Of a stretch of 64,000 nt of DNA, positions 1 to 7,125 are shown in pieces. The stretch is from Oscillospiraceae bacterium (GTDB lineage Bacteria > Bacillota > Clostridia > Oscillospirales > Oscillospiraceae). The position numbers and the translations under genes are program-made. Positions within the stretch are counted from its first letter, which is position 1. Each line of letters opens with the position of its first letter. Location of the stretch: assembly GCA_018265835.1 (NCBI GenBank), contig JABLYK010000003.1:30754-94753 (forward strand), given 5' to 3'. Below the pieces are notes generated by a model. The model saw only the letters and a program-made list of their open reading frames with translations. It was not told the origin of the DNA and made no database searches.

Positions 1-619
1 TCGTCGTCTCGCCGATGACGATGCCGGTGCCGTGGTCGATGAAGAAATATTCGCCGATGGTTGCGCCGGGGTTGATGTCAATACCGGTTGCGCCGTGGGC
101 GTACTCGGTCATGATGCGCGGGATGAGCGGCACCTTGCTCTCGTACAGCTCGTGCGCCACGCGGTAGACGAAGATGGCGTACAGACCGGGGTAGGAGAAA
201 ATGACCTCCTCCTTGCTGCCGGCAGCGGGGTCGCCCTCATAGTTCGCGGCGACGTCTTTCATCAGCATGGTCTGAATTTTGGGCAGGTTGCTGAAAAACC
301 GCTCGCACACGGCGTCGGTGCGCGCGTCCAGCTCGGCGGGGTCGGCCACGGTGTTCGACAGCGCCAGGTGCACCTGCTCCTGCAGGGCGGAAAAAATATC
401 GCCGAGCAGATATTCCACATACGTCTCAGCAGACACCTGCGAGACGGTCGCGCCGCCGAAATAGGCGGGGAAGAAGACCTTTTGCAGGCTGTTGATGATC
501 TGGATAATCACGTCGCGGTTGGGCAGGCGAAGCTGGTCGCTGTACATGGGAACCTCGGCGGTCTCGTAGTTGTTGGAAATCTGGGCTGCAACGGCGTGCA
601 GCAGGCTTTTCTGTGTCAT
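1..619 (-). CDS. cysE: Serine O-acetyltransferase, C-terminus cut by window edge
   Basis: It transfers an acetyl group from acetyl-CoA to L-serine to give O-acetylserine, the substrate of CysK in cytoplasmic cysteine synthesis. About 206 residues are present, and the window edge removes the C-terminus. The visible end carries the left-handed beta-helix hexapeptide signature (DINPGATIGEYFFIDHGTG), with the active-site His and Asp in IDHGTG. The long N-terminal helical part (about 140 residues) fits the larger EpsC/SAT form. The ATG is preceded by a purine-rich GAGGAG site and lies 24 nt downstream of the cysK stop, so the two genes form one leftward operon. The family call is firm; the missing C-terminus prevents judging the cysteine feedback tail. 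Confidence 0.93.
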   Translation of the reverse strand, partial: MTQKSLLHAVAAQISNNYETAEVPMYSDQLRLPNRDVIIQIINSLQKVFFPAYFGGATVSQVSAETYVEYLLGDIFSALQEQVHLALSNTVADPAELDARTDAVCERFFSNLPKIQTMLMKDVAANYEGDPAAGSKEEVIFSYPGLYAIFVYRVAHELYESKVPLIPRIMTEYAHGATGIDINPGATIGEYFFIDHGTGIVIGETT

Positions 620-643
620 GACGGTTCTCTCCTCAAATTTTTT

Positions 644-1573
644 TCAGTGCTGGAACATGGGCGTGGACAGATAGCGGTCGCCGGTGTCCGGCAGGACGGC
701 GACGATGGTTTTGTTGGCGTTTTCCGGCCGGGCGGCGAGCTTTGCCGCGGCGCACAGCGCGGCGCCGGAGGATATGCCGACGAGAATGCCCTCGTCGTCG
801 GCCATCGCGCGCCCGTAGGCATAGGCCTCATCGTCCGTGATGCGCAGCACCTCGTCGTAGAGTGCGGTATCCAGAATCTCGGGAACGAAGTTCGCCCCGA
901 TGCCCTGAATGCCGTGCGGCCCGGCCTTGCCGCCGGACAGCAGCGGGGAAGCGTCCGGCTCCACCGCAACGATGCGGATCGCCGGGTTCTGCTCTTTCAG
1001 ATACCGGCCCGTACCGGTCAGCGTGCCGCCGGTGCCGACGGTCGCCACAAAGATGTCCACTTGCCCGCCCGTGTCCTGCCAGATCTCCGGGCCGGTGGTC
1101 TTGTAGTGGGCTTCGGGGTTGTGCGGGTTTGTGAACTGGCCGGGCACGAAGCTGCCGGGAATTTCGGCGGCGAGCGCTTCGGCCTTTTCCACCGCGCCCT
1201 GCATCCCCTGTGCGCCGGGCGTGAGCACCAGCTCCGCGCCGTAGGCGGCGAGCAGATTGCGGCGCTCCTGGCTCATGCTGTCCGGCATGGTGAGGATGAC
1301 GCGATAGCCGCGCGCGCGGGCGACCGACGCAAGGCCAATGCCGGTGTTGCCGCTGGTCGGCTCAATGATGACGGAGCCGGGACGGAGCTTGCCCTCGGCC
1401 TCCGCGCGCAGGATCATCTCCAGTGCGACGCGGTCCTTGGCGCTGCCGGCGGGGTTCATGCCCTCCAGCTTCACGAGGACCGTCGCGCGCAGACCGCGCT
1501 TTTTTGCAAACTGCCGGACCTCCAGCAGCGGGGTGTTGCCGATCAGCTCCGCAACGCTGTGATAGACGTTCAT
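644..1573 (-). CDS. cysK: Cysteine synthase A (O-acetylserine sulfhydrylase)
   Basis: It is a PLP enzyme that makes cysteine from O-acetylserine and sulfide. The 309-residue product has the usual CysK length. Visible motifs: N-terminal SVAELIGNTPLLEV, the PLP lysine in GSAKDRVAL, the substrate loop PTSGNTGIGLA and the phosphate-binding glycine loop VGTGGTLTGTGRYL. The start chosen is the ATG at 1573 with AAAGGAG seven bases before it. An upstream in-frame extension exists, but it runs through the leader terminator and has no family similarity. It is the first enzyme gene of the cysK-cysE operon and is preceded by a leader peptide and attenuator-like terminator, so expression probably responds to charged tRNA-Cys. 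Confidence 0.97.
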   Translation of the reverse strand: MNVYHSVAELIGNTPLLEVRQFAKKRGLRATVLVKLEGMNPAGSAKDRVALEMILRAEAEGKLRPGSVIIEPTSGNTGIGLASVARARGYRVILTMPDSMSQERRNLLAAYGAELVLTPGAQGMQGAVEKAEALAAEIPGSFVPGQFTNPHNPEAHYKTTGPEIWQDTGGQVDIFVATVGTGGTLTGTGRYLKEQNPAIRIVAVEPDASPLLSGGKAGPHGIQGIGANFVPEILDTALYDEVLRITDDEAYAYGRAMADDEGILVGISSGAALCAAAKLAARPENANKTIVAVLPDTGDRYLSTPMFQH

Positions 1574-1719
1574 AATACGCTCCTTTCGCATGAAACTGCA
1601 CGCGCCGTTCCGGCGTGCTACAGAAGCAGGCAACTGCCGGTGCGTGTGAAGTTTTTGTGCATCGTTTCCGACTGCCCCGGAAGGGGCGGGGAAACGGCGC
1701 ATCTTATACTTGTCATAGC

Positions 1720-1753
1720 AAAAAAAGCAGGAAGCCTGAAACTTCCTGCTTTT
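1720..1753 (-). terminator. Intrinsic terminator in the cysK leader (attenuator)
   Basis: On the minus strand, AGCAGGAAG and CTTCCTGCT form a perfect 9-bp stem around a 7-nt loop, extended by flanking A-T pairs and followed by seven T residues. It lies between the leader peptide and cysK, not after a gene, which is the arrangement expected of an attenuator. Confidence 0.9.
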
Positions 1754-1826
1754 ACATGCCTGGTTGTGATAAAGCGGTGCGCAGCCGCGCATGACGCGCC
1801 GCGATTCGCCGCTTCTAGCAGAAAGT
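1741..1826 (-). promoter_or_regulatory. Candidate antiterminator of the cysK leader
   Basis: The last codons and stop of the leader peptide (minus strand ACTTTCTGCT, 1826-1817) can pair over 10 bp, with one G-U, with AGCAGGAAGT at 1750-1741, which contains the 5' arm of the terminator. The two pairings exclude each other. A ribosome at the leader stop would cover the first segment and permit termination. A ribosome stalled on the upstream Cys codons would leave it free. Complementarity is seen directly; the mechanism is inferred. Confidence 0.7.
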
Positions 1827-1904
1827 ATGATCCATTTGGGCATGACAACAACAGGCGCAGGGACAAACCGCACCCGTGATGGTCTTGTTGCCGCAAACGA
1901 ACAT
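1815..1904 (-). CDS. Cysteine-rich leader peptide (29 aa) of the cys operon
   Basis: This is a 29-residue ORF with seven cysteines (positions 4, 14, 16, 18, 19, 20 and 29); the core reads CPCACCC. The ATG has an excellent ribosome-binding site (AAAGGAG, seven bases upstream) and lies about 23 nt after the predicted start of transcription. It ends 62 nt before an intrinsic terminator that itself precedes cysK. Five of the seven Cys codons fall within seven codons, far above chance. I infer a regulatory leader whose translation senses cysteinyl-tRNA, rather than a functional protein. A metal-binding or metallothionein-like role is the alternative. It is too short for usual gene callers. Confidence 0.75.
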   Translation of the reverse strand: MFVCGNKTITGAVCPCACCCHAQMDHTFC

Positions 1905-1933
1905 ATACCTTCTCCTTTCGTTTCCTTATTTCA

Positions 1934-1962
1934 GGTATAACATCTTATGCTACATTTGTCAA
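1934..1962 (-). promoter_or_regulatory. Promoter of the cysK-cysE operon
   Basis: Minus strand TTGACA (1962-1957), a 17-bp spacer and TATACC (1939-1934). The -35 box overlaps the stop codon of the upstream DUF896 gene. Transcription would begin near 1927, just ahead of the leader peptide. Confidence 0.75.
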
Positions 1963-2177
1963 GCGCGTGACGTTGGTTTTTTCTTTGGCAGCTTCGTGAC
2001 ACTGCCGTCGGGGTTTTCGATGTAGACGCTTTCGAGCGTCTCAATGGTGCTGCGCCGCCAGTCGGCGAGATACTCCTCACGCAGCGCCTGCCGCTCGGCC
2101 TGTTCGGCTGCCGTGAGCTCCCGCTCGCGGGAGATGCGCGTCAGCTCGCTGATGCGGGCTTTCTTTTCTTCGGTCAT
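1959..2177 (-). CDS. DUF896 (YnzC-like) small protein
   Basis: This 72-residue cytoplasmic protein is of the DUF896/YnzC family, common in Firmicutes and of unknown molecular role. The signature KKARISELTRISRERELTAAE followed by RQALREEYL is clear at the N-terminus, and the protein is mostly charged helix. The start at 2177 has AAAGGAG upstream; a longer in-frame version lacks family similarity. It follows the DUF711 gene by 14 nt on the same strand and is probably the last gene of that leftward group. The next promoter (for cysK) lies within its 3' end. Confidence 0.9.
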   Translation of the reverse strand: MTEEKKARISELTRISRERELTAAEQAERQALREEYLADWRRSTIETLESVYIENPDGSVTKLPKKKPTSRA

Positions 2178-2191
2178 CGGAAGCGCTCCTT

Positions 2192-3550
2192 TCAGTTTTT
2201 CAAGCTGTGCAGCGGCGCGGGAATGCGCCCGCCACGCGCGATGAAGTCCGCTGCGCTGCACGTGTTCACGGGCATCACGGGCGCGCTGCCGAGCAGCCCG
2301 CCGAAGTCCACCTGGTCGCCCACGCGCTTGCCGGGCGCAGGGATGATGCGCACGGCGGTGGTCTTGTTGTTCACCATGCCGATGGCGGCCTCGTCCGCGA
2401 TGATGGCGGAGATCGTCTCTGCCGTCGTGTCGCCGGGCACGGCAATCATGTCCAGCCCGACGGAGCAGACGCAGGTCATAGCCTCGAGCTTCTCGATCGT
2501 GAGTTTGCCGGCACTGGCCGCGGCGATCATGCCGGCGTCCTCCGACACGGGGATGAACGCGCCGGATAGCCCGCCCACGTGGGACGAGGCCATCACGCCG
2601 CCCTTTTTCACCGCGTCGTTCAAAAGTGCGAGCGCGGCTGTTGTGCCCGGCGCGCCGACGGACTCCAGCCCCATCTCCTCCAGAATGCCGGCCACGCTGT
2701 CACCGATCGCGGGCGTGGGCGCGAGGGAGAGATCCACGATGCCGAACGGCACGCCCAGCCGCGCGGACGCCTCCTGCGCGACGAGCTGCCCCATGCGCGT
2801 GATGCGGAAGGCGGTCTTTTTCACCGTTTCGGCCACCGCGTCGAATGGCTGGCCCTTGACGGCCTGCAGCGCGTGATGCACCACGCCCGGCCCGGATACG
2901 CCGACGTTGATCTCGCACTCCGGCTCGCCCACGCCGTGGAACGCACCGGCCATGAAGGGATTGTCCTCCACAGCGTTTGCAAACACCACGAGCTTGGCGC
3001 AGGCCATACCGCCCTGACCGGCGGTCAGCGCCGCAGCGCGCTTGACGACCCGCCCCATTTCCGCGACGGCGTCCATGTTGATGCCGGCCTTCGTGGAGCC
3101 AACGTTCACGCTCGAGCAGACGAGCTGTGTTTCCGCGAGCGCCTCCGGAATCGAGCGGATGAGCGTCCGGTCGCTCTCGGTCATGCCCTTCTGCACGAGC
3201 GCGGAGAAGCCGCCGAGGAAGTTGACGCCAATCTCGCGCGCGGCACGGTCGAGCGCTTTGGCGAACGGCACGTAGGACGGCGCGCCGCAGCTCGCGGCCA
3301 CGAGGGAGATGGGCGTGACGGACACGCGCTTGTTCACGATGGGAATGCCGAATTCGGCCTCAATGTCCTCGCCCGTCTTGACGAGACGCCCCGCCAGACG
3401 GCAGATCTTGTCGTAAATTTTCGTGCAGCTCCGGTCGATGTCCGTGTCCGCGCAGTCGAGCAAAGAGATGCCCATCGTGATGGTGCGGATGTCGAGGTGC
3501 TGCTGGTCGATCATTTCGATCGTCTGTAAGATTTCGTTCCGATTAATCAT
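2192..3550 (-). CDS. PFL family protein (DUF711/UPF0210)
   Basis: This 452-residue cytoplasmic protein is a full-length member of the DUF711/UPF0210 family, whose structural relatives are PFL-like; the reaction is not established. Recognisable stretches are the N-terminal [46 protein letters not shown] and [19 protein letters not shown]. The start at 3550 is the ATG of [10 protein letters not shown]; further upstream in-frame codons overlap the ACT gene. It lies 16 nt downstream of the ACT-domain gene. This ACT/DUF711 pair is conserved across many Firmicutes, so the ACT protein probably senses a small ligand for it (inference). Confidence 0.93.
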   Translation of the reverse strand: MINRNEILQTIEMIDQQHLDIRTITMGISLLDCADTDIDRSCTKIYDKICRLAGRLVKTGEDIEAEFGIPIVNKRVSVTPISLVAASCGAPSYVPFAKALDRAAREIGVNFLGGFSALVQKGMTESDRTLIRSIPEALAETQLVCSSVNVGSTKAGINMDAVAEMGRVVKRAAALTAGQGGMACAKLVVFANAVEDNPFMAGAFHGVGEPECEINVGVSGPGVVHHALQAVKGQPFDAVAETVKKTAFRITRMGQLVAQEASARLGVPFGIVDLSLAPTPAIGDSVAGILEEMGLESVGAPGTTAALALLNDAVKKGGVMASSHVGGLSGAFIPVSEDAGMIAAASAGKLTIEKLEAMTCVCSVGLDMIAVPGDTTAETISAIIADEAAIGMVNNKTTAVRIIPAPGKRVGDQVDFGGLLGSAPVMPVNTCSAADFIARGGRIPAPLHSLKN

Positions 3551-3566
3551 TGCGGCGTCCTCTCGG

Positions 3567-3836
3567 TCAGATGCGGTGCATGGCGTTGAAGATGTCCTCA
3601 CGCTGGGCGCGGATCTTCAGCGCGAGCGCTTCGCCCGCGGCGTCGAGCGTCTGCGTCAGTTCGGCGAACGGCACGGTGCAGCCGGAGGCGTCCACCAGCA
3701 TAATCATGGTGAAGTATTCCTGCAGCACGGTCTGGCTGATGTCCAGCACGTTCACGCCGTGCTTGGCGAGCAGGGCGGTGACGTCGGCAATGATGCCGAC
3801 ACGGTCTTTTCCGATAACGGTTACGATTGCGCGCAT
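3567..3836 (-). CDS. ACT domain protein (UPF0237)
   Basis: This 89-residue protein consists of one ACT domain: [34 protein letters not shown] is the classic strand-helix-strand with the ligand-loop DRVGIIA. ACT domains bind amino acids or other small molecules at dimer interfaces. It is the partner of the DUF711 gene immediately downstream and follows the HD nucleotidase by 14 nt. Ligand unknown. Confidence 0.93.
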   Translation of the reverse strand: MRAIVTVIGKDRVGIIADVTALLAKHGVNVLDISQTVLQEYFTMIMLVDASGCTVPFAELTQTLDAAGEALALKIRAQREDIFNAMHRI

Positions 3837-3850
3837 GGGAAATGCCTCCT

Positions 3851-4444
3851 TTACTGATCGATGGCGCCGAGCTCGTCGAGATTGCGCTCAAACGCCGGAA
3901 TGAAGTTTTTGAGAAAATATGCGACCTCCGGCAGCGGAGATGCTTCGAGAATGGCGCGGGTCTGCTGCTCGGCGGAGAGAAATTCGTTGTTGCCGGCCTT
4001 GCGCTCTTCGATGCACTTGATGTAGGCCGAGAGCTTGTCAGCCGCTTTCACGAGCGGGTAAAGCTCGCTCCCCGTGTCCTCGGTCAGCGCTTCGCGGTAG
4101 GCGCCCTGCAGCTCCGGCGGCAGCATGTCGATGAGCTTCCGCACGGCCAGATGCTCCACTTCGTGGTAGGCGGCCATGATCTCGCGGTTGTGGTATTTGA
4201 TCGGGGTCGGCAGGTCGCCGGTGAGGATTTCGGACGCGTCGTGGTAAAGCGCGGCGGTGGACAGGGCGTTCACGTCGCACGGCTGACCGAACACGTCACG
4301 CCGGATCACGCCCAGCGCGTGCGCCAGCACGGCCACCATGTGGCTGTGCTCCTGAATGTTTTCCGGCAGGGAATTGCGCATGAGTCCCCAGCGGGAAATG
4401 TACCGCATCCGGGAGATCAATGCAAAAAAGTTATAATCATCCAT
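3851..4444 (-). CDS. HD-domain 5'-nucleotidase, YfbR-like
   Basis: This 197-residue HD-superfamily phosphohydrolase resembles YfbR, which removes phosphate from deoxynucleoside monophosphates. The metal site is visible: R18, H33 in EHSHMVAVLAHAL, and H68-D69 in AALYHDASEILTGDLPTPIKY. The last motif is diagnostic of YfbR. The ATG lies downstream of an extended -10 promoter. It is the first gene of the leftward group with ACT, DUF711 and DUF896. Substrate range in this organism is not shown by sequence. Confidence 0.9.
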   Translation of the reverse strand: MDDYNFFALISRMRYISRWGLMRNSLPENIQEHSHMVAVLAHALGVIRRDVFGQPCDVNALSTAALYHDASEILTGDLPTPIKYHNREIMAAYHEVEHLAVRKLIDMLPPELQGAYREALTEDTGSELYPLVKAADKLSAYIKCIEERKAGNNEFLSAEQQTRAILEASPLPEVAYFLKNFIPAFERNLDELGAIDQ

Positions 4445-4474
4445 ACTCGTTTTCCTCTTAAAAAGATAAATGTT

Positions 4475-4503
4475 ATTTTACCATGCCGGAATGGGAATGT
4501 AAA
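4475..4503 (-). promoter_or_regulatory. Promoter of the YfbR-ACT-DUF711-DUF896 group
   Basis: Minus strand TTTACA (4503-4498), 17-bp spacer, TAAAAT (4480-4475) with an upstream TGG that makes an extended -10. It is divergent from the typA promoter only 14 bp away. Confidence 0.75.
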
Positions 4504-4516
4504 CTAGGAAAAAGTA

Positions 4517-4545
4517 TTGCAATGTCAGGACTTCAATGGTAAAAT
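4517..4545 (+). promoter_or_regulatory. Promoter of typA
   Basis: TTGCAA (4517-4522), 17-bp spacer, TAAAAT (4540-4545) with TGG ahead of it. The -10 context ATGGTAAAATA is identical to that of the divergent promoter. Confidence 0.75.
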
Positions 4546-4581
4546 ACAACTTTGTGCGAACGATTAAAGGAAGTGTGCAAG

Positions 4582-6402
4582 ATGGATAAACTGAGAAACA
4601 TTGCGATTATCGCCCACGTTGACCACGGAAAGACCACGCTGGTTGACGAAATGCTCAAGCAGGGCGGCGCGTACCGCGAAAATCAGGAGGTTGTGGACCG
4701 GGTCATGGACTCGAACGACCTTGAGCGCGAGCGCGGTATCACCATTCTGGCCAAGAACACCGCCGTGCGCTACGGTGATACGAAAATCAACATTGTGGAC
4801 ACGCCGGGCCACGCCGATTTCGGCGGCGAGGTGGAGCGTGTGCTGAAGATGGTCAACGGCGTTCTTCTGCTCGTGGACGCAGCCGAAGGCCCCATGCCGC
4901 AGACCCGTTTTGTGCTGAGCAAGGCGCTGGAGCTGGGTCACCGCGTCATCGTGGTCGTCAACAAGATCGACCGCCCCGACCAGCGCGTGCACGAGGTTGT
5001 GGACGAGGTGCTGGAGCTGCTGATGGATCTGAACGCGACGGACGAGCAGCTCGACTCCCCGATGCTGTTCTGCTCCGGCCGGCAGGGCACGGCGTCGTAC
5101 TCGCCGGACGTTCCGGGAACCGACCTGCGTCCGCTGTTTGACACGATTCTGGAATATATCCCCGGGCCCTCGATGGATGTGGACGCACCGTTTCAGATGC
5201 TGGTGTCCTCCATCGACTATAACGAATTTGTCGGCCGCATCGCCATCGGCCGCATCGAACGCGGCGTCATCCGGCAGAATCAGGAGATCGCCGTCTGCAA
5301 CTACCACGCGCCGGACGAGCCTGCGAAAAAGGCAAAGGCCGTGTCCATGTATCAGTTCGAGGGGCTGAACCGCGCCCCCGTGACGGAGGCGACTGCGGGC
5401 AACATCATCGCCCTCTCCGGCATTGGCGATATCACCATTGGCGACACGATCTGCGCGCCGGACTGCGTGGAGCCGATCGAGTTCGTGAAGATCTCCGCCC
5501 CGACGCTGGAGATGACCTTCTCCGTCAACGATGGCCCGTTTGCCGGCCGCGAGGGCAAGTTTGTCACCAGCCGCCAGATCCGCGACCGCCTGTTCCGGGA
5601 AACGCTCAAGGACGTGTCCCTGCGCGTGAGCGAGATCGAAAATGCGACCGACTCCTTCAACGTTGCCGGCCGCGGCGAAATGTCGCTCTCCATTCTCATT
5701 GAAACCATGCGCCGCGAGGGGTATGAGTTTCAGGTTTCGCCCCCGCGCGTGCTGTATCAGACGATCGACGGGCAGCGCTGCGAGCCGATCGAGCGCCTGG
5801 TGGCCGACGTGCCGACCGAGGCGGTCGGCGCCGTCATCGAAAAGGTCAGCAGCCGCAAGGGCGAGCTGCAGGAGATGATGCCCGTCGGCAAGCGCACCCG
5901 GCTGGAGTTTTTGGTTCCGTCGCGCGGCCTCTTCGGCTACCGCAACGAGTTTTTGACCGACACCAAGGGCGAGGGCATCATGGCCTCCGTTTTCGACAGC
6001 TACCAGCCCTATAAGGGCGACCTCTCCCGCCGCGGCACGGGCTCGCTCGTCGCGTTCGAAACGGGTGAGAGCGTTACCTACGGCCTCTTCAACGCGCAGG
6101 AGCGCGGCGTGCTGTTCATCGGGCCGGGCGTGCCGGTGTACGCCGGCATGGTCGTCGGTTCATCCCCCAAGGCGGAGGACATCTCCGTCAACGTCTGCAA
6201 GAAAAAGCAGCTCACGAACATGCGCGCTGCCGGCTCCGACGAGGCGCTGCGCCTCGTGCCGCCGCGCCAGATGAGTCTGGAGCAGTGCATGGAGTTCCTC
6301 GCGGACGACGAGCTGCTGGAGGTCACGCCGAAAAACCTGCGCATCCGCAAGCGCATTCTGGATCATGGCCAGCGCATGAAGGCACAGCACGCTCAGAAGT
6401 GA
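4582..6402 (+). CDS. typA: Ribosome-associated GTPase TypA/BipA
   Basis: This 606-residue translational GTPase helps 50S assembly and translation under stress and binds the ribosome like EF-G. G-domain motifs are intact: [10 protein letters not shown] (P-loop), RGITI (switch I), [15 protein letters not shown] and SGRQG in place of the usual SAx. EF-G-like domains II, III and V and the BipA C-terminal domain follow, giving the normal family length. The start at 4582 has AAAGGAAG upstream; a GUG-like extension of ten codons lacks family similarity. It stands alone after its own promoter, with rpsO downstream under a separate promoter. Confidence 0.97.
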   Translation: MDKLRNIAIIAHVDHGKTTLVDEMLKQGGAYRENQEVVDRVMDSNDLERERGITILAKNTAVRYGDTKINIVDTPGHADFGGEVERVLKMVNGVLLLVDAAEGPMPQTRFVLSKALELGHRVIVVVNKIDRPDQRVHEVVDEVLELLMDLNATDEQLDSPMLFCSGRQGTASYSPDVPGTDLRPLFDTILEYIPGPSMDVDAPFQMLVSSIDYNEFVGRIAIGRIERGVIRQNQEIAVCNYHAPDEPAKKAKAVSMYQFEGLNRAPVTEATAGNIIALSGIGDITIGDTICAPDCVEPIEFVKISAPTLEMTFSVNDGPFAGREGKFVTSRQIRDRLFRETLKDVSLRVSEIENATDSFNVAGRGEMSLSILIETMRREGYEFQVSPPRVLYQTIDGQRCEPIERLVADVPTEAVGAVIEKVSSRKGELQEMMPVGKRTRLEFLVPSRGLFGYRNEFLTDTKGEGIMASVFDSYQPYKGDLSRRGTGSLVAFETGESVTYGLFNAQERGVLFIGPGVPVYAGMVVGSSPKAEDISVNVCKKKQLTNMRAAGSDEALRLVPPRQMSLEQCMEFLADDELLEVTPKNLRIRKRILDHGQRMKAQHAQK

Positions 6403-6467
6403 CAGCGCAAGGTCATGGGGCGCCGCTTGCGGCGCTCCATTGACCGGCACTGTCATTCTTCGCCATT

Positions 6468-6502
6468 TCGTAACGAAACCGCTTCGCTGGGTTTCGTTAC
6501 GA
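6468..6502. repeat. Palindromic repeat, copy 1 (13-bp arms)
   Basis: A perfect inverted repeat: TCGTAACGAAACC, 9-nt loop GCTTCGCTG, GGTTTCGTTACGA. It is homologous to the element at 9253-9287, with paired compensatory changes. It lies between typA and rpsO. The flanking 6403-6520 otherwise holds only a small GC hairpin (6420-6435) and no gene. Confidence 0.85.
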
Positions 6503-6520
6503 GTGAACGGAATTTTCTTC

Positions 6521-6549
6521 TTTACAAAAGAAGAAAAATATGATAGCAT
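6521..6549 (+). promoter_or_regulatory. Possible rpsO promoter
   Basis: TTTACA (6521-6526), 17-bp spacer, TAGCAT (6544-6549). The -10 is only a partial match. Confidence 0.5.
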
Positions 6550-6660
6550 AACTAAGATTTCGCCCATGTGCCCGGATCCGGGAGACGGCCGGTTTGCTCC
6601 GGTGCCTTTCCACCCGGTTCTGCGCCAGCGGGCATGATAAAAAAGAAAGGAAGATTTCCC

Positions 6661-6927
6661 ATGATTACGAAGGAAGAAAAAACCGCCGTTATCGAAGCCA
6701 ACAAGACGCACGAGGGCGACACCGGCTCGCCGGAGGTGCAGATCGCCATCCTCACCGAGCGCATCCACCAGCTCACCGAGCACCTGAAGGTGCATCCCAA
6801 CGACAAGCACAGCCGTCTGGGCATGTACAAGATGGTCGGTAAGCGCCGCCGCCTGCTCGACTACCTCGCCAAGAAGGACATCGAGCGCTATCGTGCAATC
6901 ATTGCAAAGCTGGGCATCCGCAAGTAA
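6661..6927 (+). CDS. rpsO: 30S ribosomal protein S15
   Basis: The 88-residue S15 binds the central domain of 16S rRNA early in small-subunit assembly. The sequence is canonical from [14 protein letters not shown] through [16 protein letters not shown] to RRRLLDYL and ends in GIRK, with the rRNA-contacting [17 protein letters not shown] region. AAAGAAAGGAAG precedes the ATG. It is followed by an intrinsic terminator and then pnp, the order found in most bacteria. Confidence 0.99.
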   Translation: MITKEEKTAVIEANKTHEGDTGSPEVQIAILTERIHQLTEHLKVHPNDKHSRLGMYKMVGKRRRLLDYLAKKDIERYRAIIAKLGIRK

Positions 6928-6965
6928 GACCCCGCTTTTCCGAAGGGTATGAACGTTTGAGCATT

Positions 6966-6998
6966 GGGGGACAATTTCATATTGTCCCCCTGTTTTTT
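6966..6998 (+). terminator. Terminator after rpsO
   Basis: GGGGGACAAT and ATTGTCCCCC form a perfect 10-bp stem with a 5-nt loop, followed by TGTTTTTT. Confidence 0.9.
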
Positions 6999-7045
6999 AA
7001 CGCTTCAGCCGGACAGACTACAAATGAAGCGCCTTCGCTTAGTAT

Positions 7046-7080
7046 TTGAAAATGCGCCTGGAAACAGGGCGTGTTTTCAA
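7046..7080 (+). promoter_or_regulatory. Long hairpin in the pnp 5' leader
   Basis: TTGAAAA and TTTTCAA close a stem of about 13-14 bp (with G-U pairs) capped by CCTG-GAAA-CAGG, a GNRA tetraloop. It lies 45 nt before the pnp start. In enteric bacteria a pnp leader stem is cut by RNase III for autoregulation; a similar role here is inference. Confidence 0.55.
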
Positions 7081-7125
7081 GTGCTATGCCCTGGCGCTTC
7101 CGAGAAAGAAAGGAGCGCAACCCCT

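Noticed and set aside
1618..1896. A 92-aa frame across the cysK leader
   Set aside because: It runs through the terminator and leader peptide in another frame and lacks a good start site; the 29-codon frame has the strong site and meaningful codons.
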